From contig JBHPGW010000011.1 of the NCBI GenBank assembly GCA_042569785.1, forward strand, positions 1 through 51,896: DNA of 51,896 nucleotides. Direction: 5' to 3'. Shown here piece by piece: positions 17,499 through 25,900 of this stretch. The DNA comes from JBHPGW01 sp042569785. Lineage in GTDB: Bacteria > Planctomycetota > Phycisphaerae > Sedimentisphaerales > Anaerobacaceae. Below the pieces are notes generated by a model, which had not been told where the DNA came from, ran no database searches, and saw nothing but the letters and a program-made list of their open reading frames with translations. A program made the position numbers and the translations under genes. Position 1 is the first letter of the stretch. Each line of letters opens with the position of its first letter.

Positions 17499-18803
17499 TC
17501 ACGATGGTCGTTTGATAATCACTACGTTATTTTGTCCACCGAAACCGAAGGATTCGTTCATTACGTAATTAAGGTCGGCTTTTCTCGGGGCGTTGGGGAC
17601 ATAGTCCAGGTCGAGTTCTGGATCGGGGTCATTCAGGTTCATGGTCGGGGGGATCGTCTTGTCTCTTATGGCCAGGACGCAAGTGATAAGTTCGGCGGCG
17701 CCGGTGGCACCGATCAGATGGCCCATCATGCTCTTGGTACTGCTTACGGGGGTGTCCTTGGCGCGTTCCCTGAAGACGCCTTTGATGGCTTTGGTCTCGA
17801 TGGAATCGTTTTCAGCGGTGCTTGTGCCGTGGGTATTTATGTAGTCGATGTCGGTGTAACTGAGACCGGCATCTTTTAATGCCGCATTTATCGCCTGCTG
17901 AGCGCCTCTTGCATCTTCGTGCATGTCGGTAACTCTAAATGCGTCGGAAGTGCTGCCGTAACCTATGACTTCTGCTAAGATATCGGCTCCTCTTTTTTGT
18001 GCAGATTCGAGGGATTCAAGGATCAGTATCGCCGCGCCTTCGCCGATGACAAAGCCGTCCCTTGTTGCTGAGAATGGTCGCGATGCAGTTGTCGGGCTGT
18101 CGTTGCGGGTCGAAAGAGCGGTGAGACGGTTGAAGCCCATGACCCCTAACGGATGGATCATCGAATGAGCGCCGCCGGCAATCATAATATCGGTGTCGGA
18201 TCTGCGTATCATCATCATCGCTTCGCCGACAGCCTGGGTGCTGGCTGCGCATGCGGTAAGGCAGCTTCTGGTTGGGCCACGAGCACCGGTTAGTACCGCG
18301 ATGTGTGCGGCCGGCATGTTGGGCTCCTGCTCAAGTTCGCAGGCGGCAGTCATTTCGCCGAAAGCTTTCCTGGCCCACTTATCCCAGTCCATCTGGCAGT
18401 TCTCATTGTCCCAGCCCTGGAGGATAGCGTCGAAAAATACACTGTTATCGACAGAGCCTTCGCCTGCTCCGAGGTATATTCCCATTCTCGTCCGGTCGAT
18501 ATCGTCAGTTGGGTTATCAGTTTCGATCTGGATGCCGGCTTGTTTGCATGCCTGGGCGGCTGCGCCTATGACAAAAGCGGAACCTCGATTAGCGTCTTTG
18601 TGCAGGTCGGGGTTCTTTGTGAATTTGGCCAGGTCGTAATCTTTGACTTCAGCGGAAAATGTTGTCGGAAAAGTTGACGCATCGAAAATCGTTGTCTTGG
18701 CCGCCCCGCTTTTGCCGGTCATTAAGCCGGACCAGACGGTTTCAACATCATGTCCCAACGGAGTGACAAGTCCCATTCCAGTTATGACTACGCGTTTACT
18801 CAT
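17499..18803 (-). CDS. fabF: Beta-ketoacyl-ACP synthase II (FabF-type), KS-alpha
   Basis: This thiolase-fold condensing enzyme extends an acyl chain on ACP using malonyl-ACP. The 434-residue protein keeps the full catalytic triad: C185 in TACAAS, H325 in THGTST and H362 in GHLIGATGAAE. The typical VVITGMGLVTPLG N-terminus and the FGFGGQNNVV C-terminus are present. Its ATG directly follows the TAA of the upstream KS-like gene with no gap and AGGTGA lies before it, so translation is probably coupled and the two proteins may form a heterodimer. It can act in ordinary fatty-acid synthesis too; the neighbouring inactive paralogue argues for a dedicated pathway, which is inference. Confidence 0.92.
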   Translation of the reverse strand: MSKRVVITGMGLVTPLGHDVETVWSGLMTGKSGAAKTTIFDASTFPTTFSAEVKDYDLAKFTKNPDLHKDANRGSAFVIGAAAQACKQAGIQIETDNPTDDIDRTRMGIYLGAGEGSVDNSVFFDAILQGWDNENCQMDWDKWARKAFGEMTAACELEQEPNMPAAHIAVLTGARGPTRSCLTACAASTQAVGEAMMMIRRSDTDIMIAGGAHSMIHPLGVMGFNRLTALSTRNDSPTTASRPFSATRDGFVIGEGAAILILESLESAQKRGADILAEVIGYGSTSDAFRVTDMHEDARGAQQAINAALKDAGLSYTDIDYINTHGTSTAENDSIETKAIKGVFRERAKDTPVSSTKSMMGHLIGATGAAELITCVLAIRDKTIPPTMNLNDPDPELDLDYVPNAPRKADLNYVMNESFGFGGQNNVVIIKRPS

Positions 18804-20114
18804 TTAGTTATCACCTGCTTTTTTCAATACGATCGCCGCGGTTTGTCCGCCGTATGTGTAGCTGCAGCACAGGGCGTATTTTATGTTGGCTTTTTGTGAT
18901 TGTGTTATGATATTCAAATTGCAGCCTTCGGCTTTTTTGTCGCAGTTCTTCGCGGCTGGTATTATCGAATCTGTCATTGCAGAGACTGCGGCGATAATAT
19001 CCAGCGTTCCGCCTGCGGCTCCGGTATTACTTAGCATACTCTTTGTCGGCCAGACGGGTACCTCGCAGCCGAGAGTTGCTTGAATCGCCGTTGCTTCCGC
19101 CAGGTCGTCCTGCGGTATGCCGGTACCGTGCGGAATTACCAGGTCGATATCTTCTGGCTTGATACCAGCTTGAGCTAAGGCTTTTTGTATTGCTATCTCG
19201 ATGCCCTTGCCGTCTCGGTCGGCGTGTTCATAAGCGGGATTGATATTTGTGCTTTGGCCGAATCCGATTATTTCGGCGTAAATCTTTGCGTCTCTGTCTT
19301 TGGCCATCTTTGGGTTCTCGATAACGAGTATGCCAGCCGCTTCGCCGAAGACCGAGCCTTTGGCGTCTGCGTCAAATGGCCTGCATGCACCGGCGGGGTC
19401 GTCGTTATTTTCGCTTGTGGCTCTTTTGTTAAGGCACTGGCGGGTCATTAGCATTGGAGTTATCTTAGCTTCTGCGCCGCCGGTTACAGCGATGTCGCTA
19501 TCGCCTCTGGCTATTATCTGAGCCGATTCACATATAGCCAAAAGTGAGCCTGCTTCAGCGCAGGTTATCGAATTGCTTGGTCCTTGAATATCATGAATAA
19601 TGCCAATATGGCAGGCGAGCATATTTGGCAGATATTTTAACAGCCACAAGGGCGTAATCATTTCGATGCCTTCTTTGCCCCATTTTTTGATATCGAACTT
19701 ACCCTCTGTCACGCATGCGGCAACAGACGGCGCCAACTCTTCGAGATCGCAGCTTATAAACCCTGCTCCGAGGTTGATCGACATCCGTGTAGGATCGACG
19801 TTGATATTCTCAGGGTCGATACCCTTTGTTATCAGGCCGCTATTGACAATTGCTTCATTAGCAGCGACGATCGAGAGCTTGATGTCACGGCACATTAGCT
19901 TGACAGATTTGCGGAATGACTTGGGTATATGTTTTTGAACTTTAAACTCCGGCACTTCGCCTGCTATTTTGCATGTGAATGCGACGGGGTCAAAGGCGGC
20001 GATTTTTTCTATTCCGCAACTGCCTGCACATAGCGCTTGCCACATTTCTTTGCTGGTCAGGCCTAAAGGGCTTATTGCGCCAAAACCGGTTATAACCGCC
20101 AAAGGTGTAGGCAT
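18804..20114 (-). CDS. KS-beta / chain-length-factor-like ketosynthase homologue, catalytic residues lost
   Basis: The 436-residue protein is homologous to FabF over its whole length (AVITGFGAISPLG start, TYGGQTAAIVL end) but lacks the catalytic set. Aligned from the GP before the active site, the nucleophile position is E187 (the frame reads TCAEAGS, so a Cys lies two residues earlier, C185). The first His is kept (H329 in PHGTG), and the second is N363 in SMLSNTGAAGG. In type II polyketide synthases and aryl-polyene systems, a ketosynthase whose Cys is replaced (usually by Gln) partners an active one and sets chain length. The same arrangement is inferred here. Its start overlaps the preceding dehydratase stop by one base (TAATG). 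Confidence 0.85.
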   Translation of the reverse strand: MPTPLAVITGFGAISPLGLTSKEMWQALCAGSCGIEKIAAFDPVAFTCKIAGEVPEFKVQKHIPKSFRKSVKLMCRDIKLSIVAANEAIVNSGLITKGIDPENINVDPTRMSINLGAGFISCDLEELAPSVAACVTEGKFDIKKWGKEGIEMITPLWLLKYLPNMLACHIGIIHDIQGPSNSITCAEAGSLLAICESAQIIARGDSDIAVTGGAEAKITPMLMTRQCLNKRATSENNDDPAGACRPFDADAKGSVFGEAAGILVIENPKMAKDRDAKIYAEIIGFGQSTNINPAYEHADRDGKGIEIAIQKALAQAGIKPEDIDLVIPHGTGIPQDDLAEATAIQATLGCEVPVWPTKSMLSNTGAAGGTLDIIAAVSAMTDSIIPAAKNCDKKAEGCNLNIITQSQKANIKYALCCSYTYGGQTAAIVLKKAGDN

Positions 20115-20590
20115 TACTCAGGCTCCGACTTGACCACATCTCTAATCAGCGACTCGAACATATCGGTGAATACAAAATTTTCCTGGGGAAAATCTTTGCC
20201 CGAGATGTTCTGGTCTATATGACTGAACATCAAGTCGATCTCAGCGACAAGTTTGTCGCCGCATGTGATCCTGCCGCTGGTACTTGCGGCTTCGTCAGCG
20301 ATAGCGTTGATCTCGGCCTCGAGCCTGATGGTATCGCCTGGCCTTATGTAACGTGAGAAAACGGCCTTTTTGATCTTTGCCAGTATGACCTTTTCCTGGA
20401 AGTTTTTTGCCTCACCGACAAGTATGCCTGCCGTTTGTGCCATTGCTTCTACCATTAAACATTCCGGCATGACGGGGAAGCCCGGGAAATGGTCGTGCAA
20501 ATGCTCTTCGGCGAGCGTAACATTCTTTATAGAAACAGCACGCTCTCCGCTTTGAAACTCAATAAATTTGTCTATCCATATCCAACGCAT
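20114..20590 (-). CDS. FabZ/FabA-like hotdog dehydratase 1
   Basis: The 158-residue hotdog-fold protein resembles 3-hydroxyacyl-ACP dehydratases, which remove water to give trans-2-enoyl-ACP. The catalytic pair is present: H34 in DHFPGFPVMP and E48 in MVEAMAQ. The Gly usual after the MP is Glu (MPECLMVEA), so the substrate tunnel near the active site may differ. The middle segment FSRYIRPGDTIRLEAEI is the typical second half of the fold. It sits 36 bp after the ACP gene and overlaps the KS-beta gene by one base. Its role in this cluster is to process the 3-hydroxy intermediates carried by the ACP, as judged from family and context. Confidence 0.85.
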   Translation of the reverse strand: MRWIWIDKFIEFQSGERAVSIKNVTLAEEHLHDHFPGFPVMPECLMVEAMAQTAGILVGEAKNFQEKVILAKIKKAVFSRYIRPGDTIRLEAEINAIADEAASTSGRITCGDKLVAEIDLMFSHIDQNISGKDFPQENFVFTDMFESLIRDVVKSEPE

Positions 20591-20626
20591 AAATAGTTAT
20601 CAGCCTCAGCTGGTCCACAAAAAACG

Positions 20627-21022
20627 TTAACTATTTGCCAGCTTGGTCTCGACAAAGTTTACAATAGAATCAACGGTAAACAAGTCACCTAACTTATTAA
20701 TATCCGGATCGCTTTCGAAAGAAGCGAAATCGGTATGCGGCATTTTTTCCTTTATCTCCGCCAAACCTGCCGCGGTCATTTTCCCATTATCGACAAAGTC
20801 AGGATTGCTCATCATATTCTCGATCGGGAACAGTTCTTCTCTTGGGATCTTTATCCCGAAAGCTTTTTCCAGTCTGAACACAATATCCAGAAAGTCAATG
20901 CTCTCAGCGCCAAGATCGCCCATCAATGTCGCATCGTTAGTAACTTCGTCATCATCAACACCCAGCGCATCGACCAGAACTTCCTGGACTTCTTTTGAAA
21001 TCTCTTCGCGACTCATTGCCAT
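20627..21022 (-). CDS. Long acyl carrier protein
   Basis: The 131-residue protein has the ACP helix II and phosphopantetheine site GDLGAESIDFLDIVFRLE, with S41 as the attachment Ser (ESI where most ACPs have DSL). Helix III/IV appear at the end (LFTVDSIVNFVETKL). Between them lies an insertion of about 40 residues (roughly 66-106) including SNPDFVDNGKMTAAGLAEIKEK. Ordinary ACPs are 75-80 residues, so this is a specialised carrier, presumably dedicated to the adjacent ketosynthase pair and dehydratases. Two in-frame ATGs (21022 and 21016) are possible; AAAGGA favours either. It is separated from dehydratase 2 by 56 bp. Confidence 0.88.
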   Translation of the reverse strand: MAMSREEISKEVQEVLVDALGVDDDEVTNDATLMGDLGAESIDFLDIVFRLEKAFGIKIPREELFPIENMMSNPDFVDNGKMTAAGLAEIKEKMPHTDFASFESDPDINKLGDLFTVDSIVNFVETKLANS

Positions 21023-21078
21023 ATTCCTTTAACCTCCAAAATCTTTAACAATCCTTTTTCTTACGCTTTCTTCTACTC

Positions 21079-21546
21079 TCAACCGTTGAGTAAATTCCAT
21101 CGCTGTTTCATATTTTCGATAACGACCGAGTCCACTTTAGCCATAGCTGAATCTTCGTCAGCTAAGTTAAAATGCCTCAATCCGAACCTCGCCTCGACAA
21201 TGACTTCGCCATCGGAGACGCCGAAACCCTTAAAGCTGCTGATATTCTCTTCGACAACTTTAGCCTCAACAGTATATTCTATTTGTTCGCCCGGTGCCAA
21301 AAAACTTTTATATTTTACGTTTTTTGCTTCCTTCAAGAGTACCATACTATGTGCGAAATTCTCATTTTCGCGTACCAGCCACGAAGCCGACTCTACTAAC
21401 CCTTCGAGAAAGAGCACGCCAGGCAGTACGGGAAACGTTGGAAAATGGTCAGCCAGGTACTCTTCAGCCAGCGTTACATTCTTAACCGTCTTTATTAGAC
21501 TGCCCGATTCCAGCGAAATAATCTTGTCTATCAGTATAAAACGCAT
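21079..21546 (-). CDS. FabZ/FabA-like hotdog dehydratase 2
   Basis: The 155-residue protein is a second hotdog dehydratase, related to dehydratase 1 (both begin MR-x-I-x-IDK and share KNVTLAEE). The catalytic H34 (ADHFPTFPVLPG) and E48 (FLEGLVES) are both kept. The segment KYKSFLAPGEQIEYTVEAKV is the usual second half. It is the first gene of the minus-strand run, and the 236-bp upstream gap is shared with the divergent cupin gene. Two paralogous dehydratases beside one ACP could be a heterodimer or act on different chain lengths. The family alone does not tell whether it dehydrates or isomerises. Confidence 0.83.
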   Translation of the reverse strand: MRFILIDKIISLESGSLIKTVKNVTLAEEYLADHFPTFPVLPGVLFLEGLVESASWLVRENENFAHSMVLLKEAKNVKYKSFLAPGEQIEYTVEAKVVEENISSFKGFGVSDGEVIVEARFGLRHFNLADEDSAMAKVDSVVIENMKQRWNLLNG

Positions 21547-21586
21547 TGCTTAATTTATCCGTTCAAAGCTATATTAGCGTATTTAT

Positions 21587-21609
21587 CCCGTCGCTTGCGC
21601 TCAGGGCTT
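21587..21609 (+). repeat. Intergenic repeat CCCGnCGCTTGCG type, copy 1
   Basis: A 23-base motif starting CCCGTCGCTTGCG and ending AGGGCTT lies in the leader of the acyl-assembly operon. It matches 30027-30049 at 20 of 23 positions. It is not part of any gene I can see. Confidence 0.45.
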
Positions 21610-21782
21610 TTGTGTAAAACAGGTGATACCTTATACCATAACGGACAGTTTTTCCAGCCTTTTTTCGCTTTTTTATGCCAATGTTAATGTTAGCGAAACA
21701 ACAAAAATATTGACAAAAGCATAAAATTTCTTTAGAGATACCATTCTGATATGGAATTTTTGCATTTTAAGGAGTTGTCTCA

Positions 21783-22109
21783 ATGGCCAAAGAAGCTTTC
21801 GTTATCGAGTTGAACGAAAAAACCGAATTTCAGCGTCTCTTACCCGGTCAGCCGCAAACACACGGGATGAAGTCAGGCAGAGTATATTTGGAACCCGGCG
21901 CCGAATGCGGGCTGCACAGCACCGAAGCCCGTGAGGAATTGCTGGTTTTTCTCTCAGGTGCCGGCACCGCGGCAATTGGTCATGACAAAATTCTCGAAGT
22001 CGCTCAGGGAAAGGTCGCTTACATTCCTCCGCAGACCGAACATAATATCAAAAATATCGGCCCGCAGCCGTTGATCTATATCTACTGCGTCGCACCGGTA
22101 AATGACTGA
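21783..22109 (+). CDS. Small cupin-domain protein
   Basis: The 108-residue product is a single cupin barrel. Motif 1 appears as PGAECGLHSTEAREELLVFLSG and motif 2 as GKVAYIPPQTEHNIKN, with metal-ligand candidates H, E and H in the expected places. Members range from metal-binding enzymes to sensors; nothing here selects one. GGAG stands about ten bases before ATG 21783. A TTGACA at 21710-21715 with a weak TAGAGA at 21733-21738 could be the promoter. The last 28 bases overlap the end of the convergent FeoB-associated peptide gene. Confidence 0.8.
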   Translation: MAKEAFVIELNEKTEFQRLLPGQPQTHGMKSGRVYLEPGAECGLHSTEAREELLVFLSGAGTAAIGHDKILEVAQGKVAYIPPQTEHNIKNIGPQPLIYIYCVAPVND

Positions 22110-22237
22110 TCGCAGTTGTCTTGGTCACAACTGCCGGAACAACTACAGCCTTTCCTGCCTGTAAGTATTCGATAAGCTGATCTCAAAGCCCAGAGGGATA
22201 CTGCCGAAACGATTATGATGACCAGAATATTTTCCAT
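22082..22237 (-). CDS. FeoB-associated Cys-rich membrane peptide
   Basis: This 51-residue ORF begins MENILVIIIVSAVSLWALRSAY, a single membrane helix, followed by RILTGRKGCSCSGSCDQDNC, with four clustered cysteines. This is the layout of the FeoB_associated family (Pfam PF12669), usually found beside the ferrous-iron permease genes feoA/feoB, and possibly an iron-handling or regulatory subunit. No feoA or feoB is in the window. Its ATG lies inside the last codons of the DtxR-like frame (25-bp overlap), so the two could be coupled. It overlaps the cupin gene convergently by 28 bp. Confidence 0.7.
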   Translation of the reverse strand: MENILVIIIVSAVSLWALRSAYRILTGRKGCSCSGSCDQDNCDQSFTGATQ

Positions 22238-22440
22238 ACTAAAAAGTCCCCGGCGCAGCCGGGATAATTTACATACTTTTTCTCACTCAGGGCCTGCAAT
22301 GCACCAGTTACCGAAGAGGCCTTTACAGAGAGCTTGGCGGCGATGTCCTTGGCGCGAGTAGCCCCTTTTGACTGGATTATCCAGAAAATAGCCTCTAAAT
22401 AATCCTCGAGACTGGCACTTAATTGTTCTGATCTTATCAT
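22213..22440 (-). CDS. Truncated DtxR/MntR-like metal-dependent repressor
   Basis: The 75-residue frame from ATG 22440 covers only the N-terminal winged helix of the DtxR family: SLEDYLEAIFWIIQ, then ATRAKDIAAKLSVKASSVTGALQALSEKKYVNY. Full-length proteins have a further dimerisation and metal-binding domain (about 140 residues or more), and the frame ends in the unrelated PGCAGDFLVWKIFWSS. The end runs through a hairpin with a T-tract. The most economical reading is that a deletion removed the rest of the repressor, and perhaps feoAB, leaving the FeoB-associated peptide behind. A short standalone regulator cannot be excluded. TTG 22455 is an alternative start. No good ribosome binding site is visible. 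Confidence 0.6.
   Translation of the reverse strand: MIRSEQLSASLEDYLEAIFWIIQSKGATRAKDIAAKLSVKASSVTGALQALSEKKYVNYPGCAGDFLVWKIFWSS
22241..22263 (-). terminator. Hairpin with T-tract inside the DtxR remnant
   Basis: On the minus strand CCCGGC and GCCGGG (22249-22263) form a six-base stem around TGC, followed after three bases by TTTTT (22241-22245). It sits within the 3' end of the truncated regulator frame and just before the FeoB-associated start, so it would reduce expression of that peptide. Confidence 0.5.
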
Positions 22441-22541
22441 AATTAGGGATACCAATAAAGGTTAGGCTCGACTAACATTGTACGGATTAGCTAAGTAATG
22501 TCAAGGGTGGTTAAAAAAAATGGGATTTTTAAATTTTTTTG

Positions 22542-22569
22542 TTGACAGCTTCTACAGATGTAGTAGGAT
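22542..22569 (+). promoter_or_regulatory. Promoter of the blaI-M56 operon
   Basis: TTGACA (22542-22547), then 16 bp, then TAGGAT (22564-22569). Both palindromic operators overlap or directly follow this promoter. It is fed by A/T-rich upstream sequence (T-run 22530-22540). Confidence 0.65.
22550..22565. promoter_or_regulatory. BlaI/MecI-type operator 1
   Basis: TTCTAC (22550-22555), four bases, GTAGTA (22560-22565), containing TACA-NN-TGTA, the box shared by the BlaI/MecI/CopY repressors. It lies in the promoter spacer, overlaps the -10 by two bases, and would block polymerase when bound. Confidence 0.65.
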
Positions 22570-22572
22570 GGC

Positions 22573-22588
22573 TTCTACGTTTGTAGAA
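22573..22588. promoter_or_regulatory. BlaI/MecI-type operator 2
   Basis: TTCTAC (22573-22578), four bases, GTAGAA (22583-22588), a perfect 6+6 palindrome with TACG/TGTA in the core. Its centre is 23 bp from operator 1, about two helical turns, so two dimers could bind on the same face. It abuts the ribosome binding site. Confidence 0.65.
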
Positions 22589-22599
22589 AGGAGAACGAT

Positions 22600-22971
22600 A
22601 TGAAACTTACCGAAGCACAGTGGCAGATCATGAACGCATTATGGGAAGACTGGCCCGCGACAGCTCGCCAGGTAGCTGACAGGCTGCCGGAAGATGTTAA
22701 TTGGGCATACACGACTATCAAAACGATGCTTACCCGGTTAGCGGAAAAAAAGGCAGTTAAGGAAACCAAGAAAGCGGGCGTCGGGGTATACGAGCCGATC
22801 CTTACTCGTCAAAATGCCCGGCAAAGTGCTCTTAAGTCTCTGGCTAACCAGGCTTTTGACGGGGCCTTCGGGCCATTGATGCACTTTCTGCTGCAGGATC
22901 AAAAACTCACGCCTAAGCAGAAAGCCGAACTGGTGGAAGCTATCGAAAATAAGAAAGGGGGCGAGAAATGA
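22600..22971 (+). CDS. BlaI/MecI-family transcriptional repressor
   Basis: The 123-residue protein is a winged-helix repressor: TEAQWQIMNALWEDWPATARQVADRL, then WAYTTIKTMLTRLAEKKAV with the recognition helix, and a C-terminal dimerisation helix pair ending KQKAELVEAIENKK. Family members bind TACA/TGTA palindromes and are inactivated by proteolysis started by an M56 membrane sensor, as in beta-lactam induction. Here two such palindromes precede the gene, so it should repress its own operon. AGGAG lies six bases before ATG 22600. The stop overlaps the M56 start (ATGA), showing tight coupling. No beta-lactamase or PBP gene follows, so the signal need not be an antibiotic. Confidence 0.93.
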   Translation: MKLTEAQWQIMNALWEDWPATARQVADRLPEDVNWAYTTIKTMLTRLAEKKAVKETKKAGVGVYEPILTRQNARQSALKSLANQAFDGAFGPLMHFLLQDQKLTPKQKAELVEAIENKKGGEK

Positions 22972-25900
22972 TTGAGACTCTAAATAATGTCGCTGATAAA
23001 TGGTTTGCCGTCGAGGTCGCGATCGTCTGGCAGGTGGCGGTTTTGATCGCTATCGTATGGGTGATCGATCTATTGATAAGGAAATGGGCCTGGCCGCAGG
23101 TTCGATATGCGCTCTGGCTCTTGATACTTATCAAACTCATCCTGCCGCCATCTCTTACGTCGCCAGCCAGCTTTACCGCTGAGATACCGTTCATCGCTGA
23201 GAAAATAACTAAGAATCAGCTCGTCCAACCTGAGCCGCAGTTACAAACTCCCGAAATAACAGAGCTGGCCACTGCTGTTGGTTCCGCAGAAAATCCGCAG
23301 TATTATCCGCAAGCTCCTGTCACTATTCAGCCGGCCGAAGTTGCGGCCGCCGCTGTGCCTTTATCCTGGAAGGCCTATGCTTTCTTTGTATGGTTGACCG
23401 GGTGCGCAGCTCTTTCGCTTTGGTTGATAGTCAGGCTATCCGGTTTGCGCCGTGAACAACTGCGCAGTCAAGCCGGGGCTTTGCCGGACAGATTTAAAGA
23501 ATTGCTGGAGTCAACCGCTGGCAGGCTCAATCTTAAAAAAGTGCCGCAGGTGATACTGACTGATAAGGTCAACTGTCCTGCTGTGTTCGGGGTAATTCGG
23601 CCTGTGCTTTTAATGCCGGCTGAGAAATTCAGCTCTCTTACCAGAACCGATCTCGAACATATCCTTCTGCACGAGTTGGCGCATATCAAACGAGGCGACC
23701 TGAAGATCCATGCCTTTTACATGCTGCTGCAAATAGCTTACTGGTTCAACCCGCTGCTTTGGCTGATAAGAAGACCGCTGCAGAATCTAAGGGAACTCTG
23801 CTGCGACGCGACGGTCGCAAGGCTCTTGAAAGAAAAGACCCATCATTACCGCGAAACCCTTTTGGAAACCGCGAGGCAACTTTTAGCAGAACCGGTCGAC
23901 CCAGGCCTGGGCCTGTTAGGCCTATTCGAGAATTCCAACCGCCTGATAGAGCGACTAAAATGGCTGGAAAGAAAAACCTGGAAGAACCGGCCCCTGAGAA
24001 TCGCAACAATATTCATATTAATATCCTTAATGGCCACCTGCGTTATACCTATGGCAAAACCCAACCCTGCTCCGCCTCCCCTGATTATAAGAGGAACTGT
24101 CACCGACTCAGTATCGGGCGATCCGATTGCCGGAGCTAAGGTTTTTGATGATGGTTATGCCGATGCTGATTGGGAAAGAATAGAGAGCGGGTTTTATGAG
24201 CCGAACCTGCCACGCTGGGGAGCCATCACCGACGCCAACGGCAACTACGCCTTCCTAACCTGGCCAGAACATCATAGCTTTAAGATAGAAGCAACCGGCT
24301 ACAAACCAAAAGGAGCAACACTTTACAGCGGCCACTTCAGCTTGAACAAAAAGAATGAGGAAATATTCAATTACGCTCTTGAGGAAGTTGATACCTCAAA
24401 GCAATCGGAGTTTAAAGCAACTTTACCCAACGGCGTAACGGTTGAGCTTGTTGGGATTTGTGAACATCCAAGTGAAGGTAAACAATGGTGGCGAGGCGAT
24501 GGGAATCGGCTTGGTATAAAAATTGTCACGCAGGATTTAAATCGATATAAATCGAAAGATCCCGGCTATGAGTTTGCTTTTAAGTTCGTCGGCGATGATT
24601 TTTCTGTCAGGTTCAAAGATATTAAAGGCTCAAAGCAGCATAGCGGGTTAACTGTTCTGGAACCAAAGGGCATCCAGGCATTGCGGGCGCATATCAAATC
24701 GACGCTTAGAAAAACAAAGTTGAAAGTCGGCATCGCAGCTGGCGAATGGCAAACGATCGCCACCCATACAGGACGCGGCACAACGTTTAAGAAGATAAAA
24801 AAATTGTTCCGCAGTAAAAAGATCATTTTCTCAGCCGCTAATGAAACCAAAGATGGACTGATAATGACTGTGTCCAATGATCTAAAGCCGGACAACCAAA
24901 CCGCCCTCTTCGCAATCGATACTGATGGCACCGAACACATGGGCGGAGTAAAGAGTTCACTTTTCGTCGACAACCAATTGCAGGAGACTTTTGAATTTAC
25001 CAGTATAAACATAGAGGATATAAAAGAATTCCAATACAGAACACGCCCCTATGAATGGATCGAATTCAAAAACGTCTCACTCAAGCCTAATTTTAAAACT
25101 GATGTTCAGATCGAAGTTGAAAAACCCATAGCCTCAGAAAACACAGAGGACACAGAGAATAAACAAGAAAGCGGTAGAAAATTTGTAAGCTTAGTTGTTC
25201 CAATATTAGACCTTATCTATTTTGAAGGCAAAAAAGTTGAAAGCATGGAGGAAATGGTTGCTGTTTTACAAAAAGTACCTGATCCTGAGCGAACGGTTAT
25301 TCAAGTAGTGGTATCTGATGATGTCCGGGGACACAAAAGCTGGAAAGTGTTCGAGCAAATGTTACATGCCTGGACAAACCAATACAACTTTGCAGGATGG
25401 GAATATGTCAAGTCCGCAACTGATGCACAGAAAAAGACAGAAAAACCCCAACCTGTTGCTTACTGGAACTTTGACGGCGATGCTGACGATAAGGTTGGGA
25501 GTAATCACGGAACCGTTTATGGAGCGACTTTGACTCGGGGTATTTCCGGTCAGGGGTATTATTTTGAAGGCGATGGTGATTGTATCGAGATTCCGAATTC
25601 AAAAGTTTTTGATTTTGGAGCTGACGATTTTACTCTTTCAGCATGGTTTAGGATAGATGCACTGAAAAAGTCGTTTCCCTTTGTCATGAATTTTCGGCAG
25701 AATGACAACAATCCACATATTGAACTTTATGCCGGCGGTGATGTGGGAAGTCATATTCTGCCCGGATTCAAAAGGCTCACTTACAGAGAGGCGGGCATAG
25801 ACGATGACAGATGGCATCACATTGCTATATCAATGATAAACGGCCAGGAAAACGGATATAAATTATATCTGGACGGCTTAGAGGTTGCGAAAAACACCTA

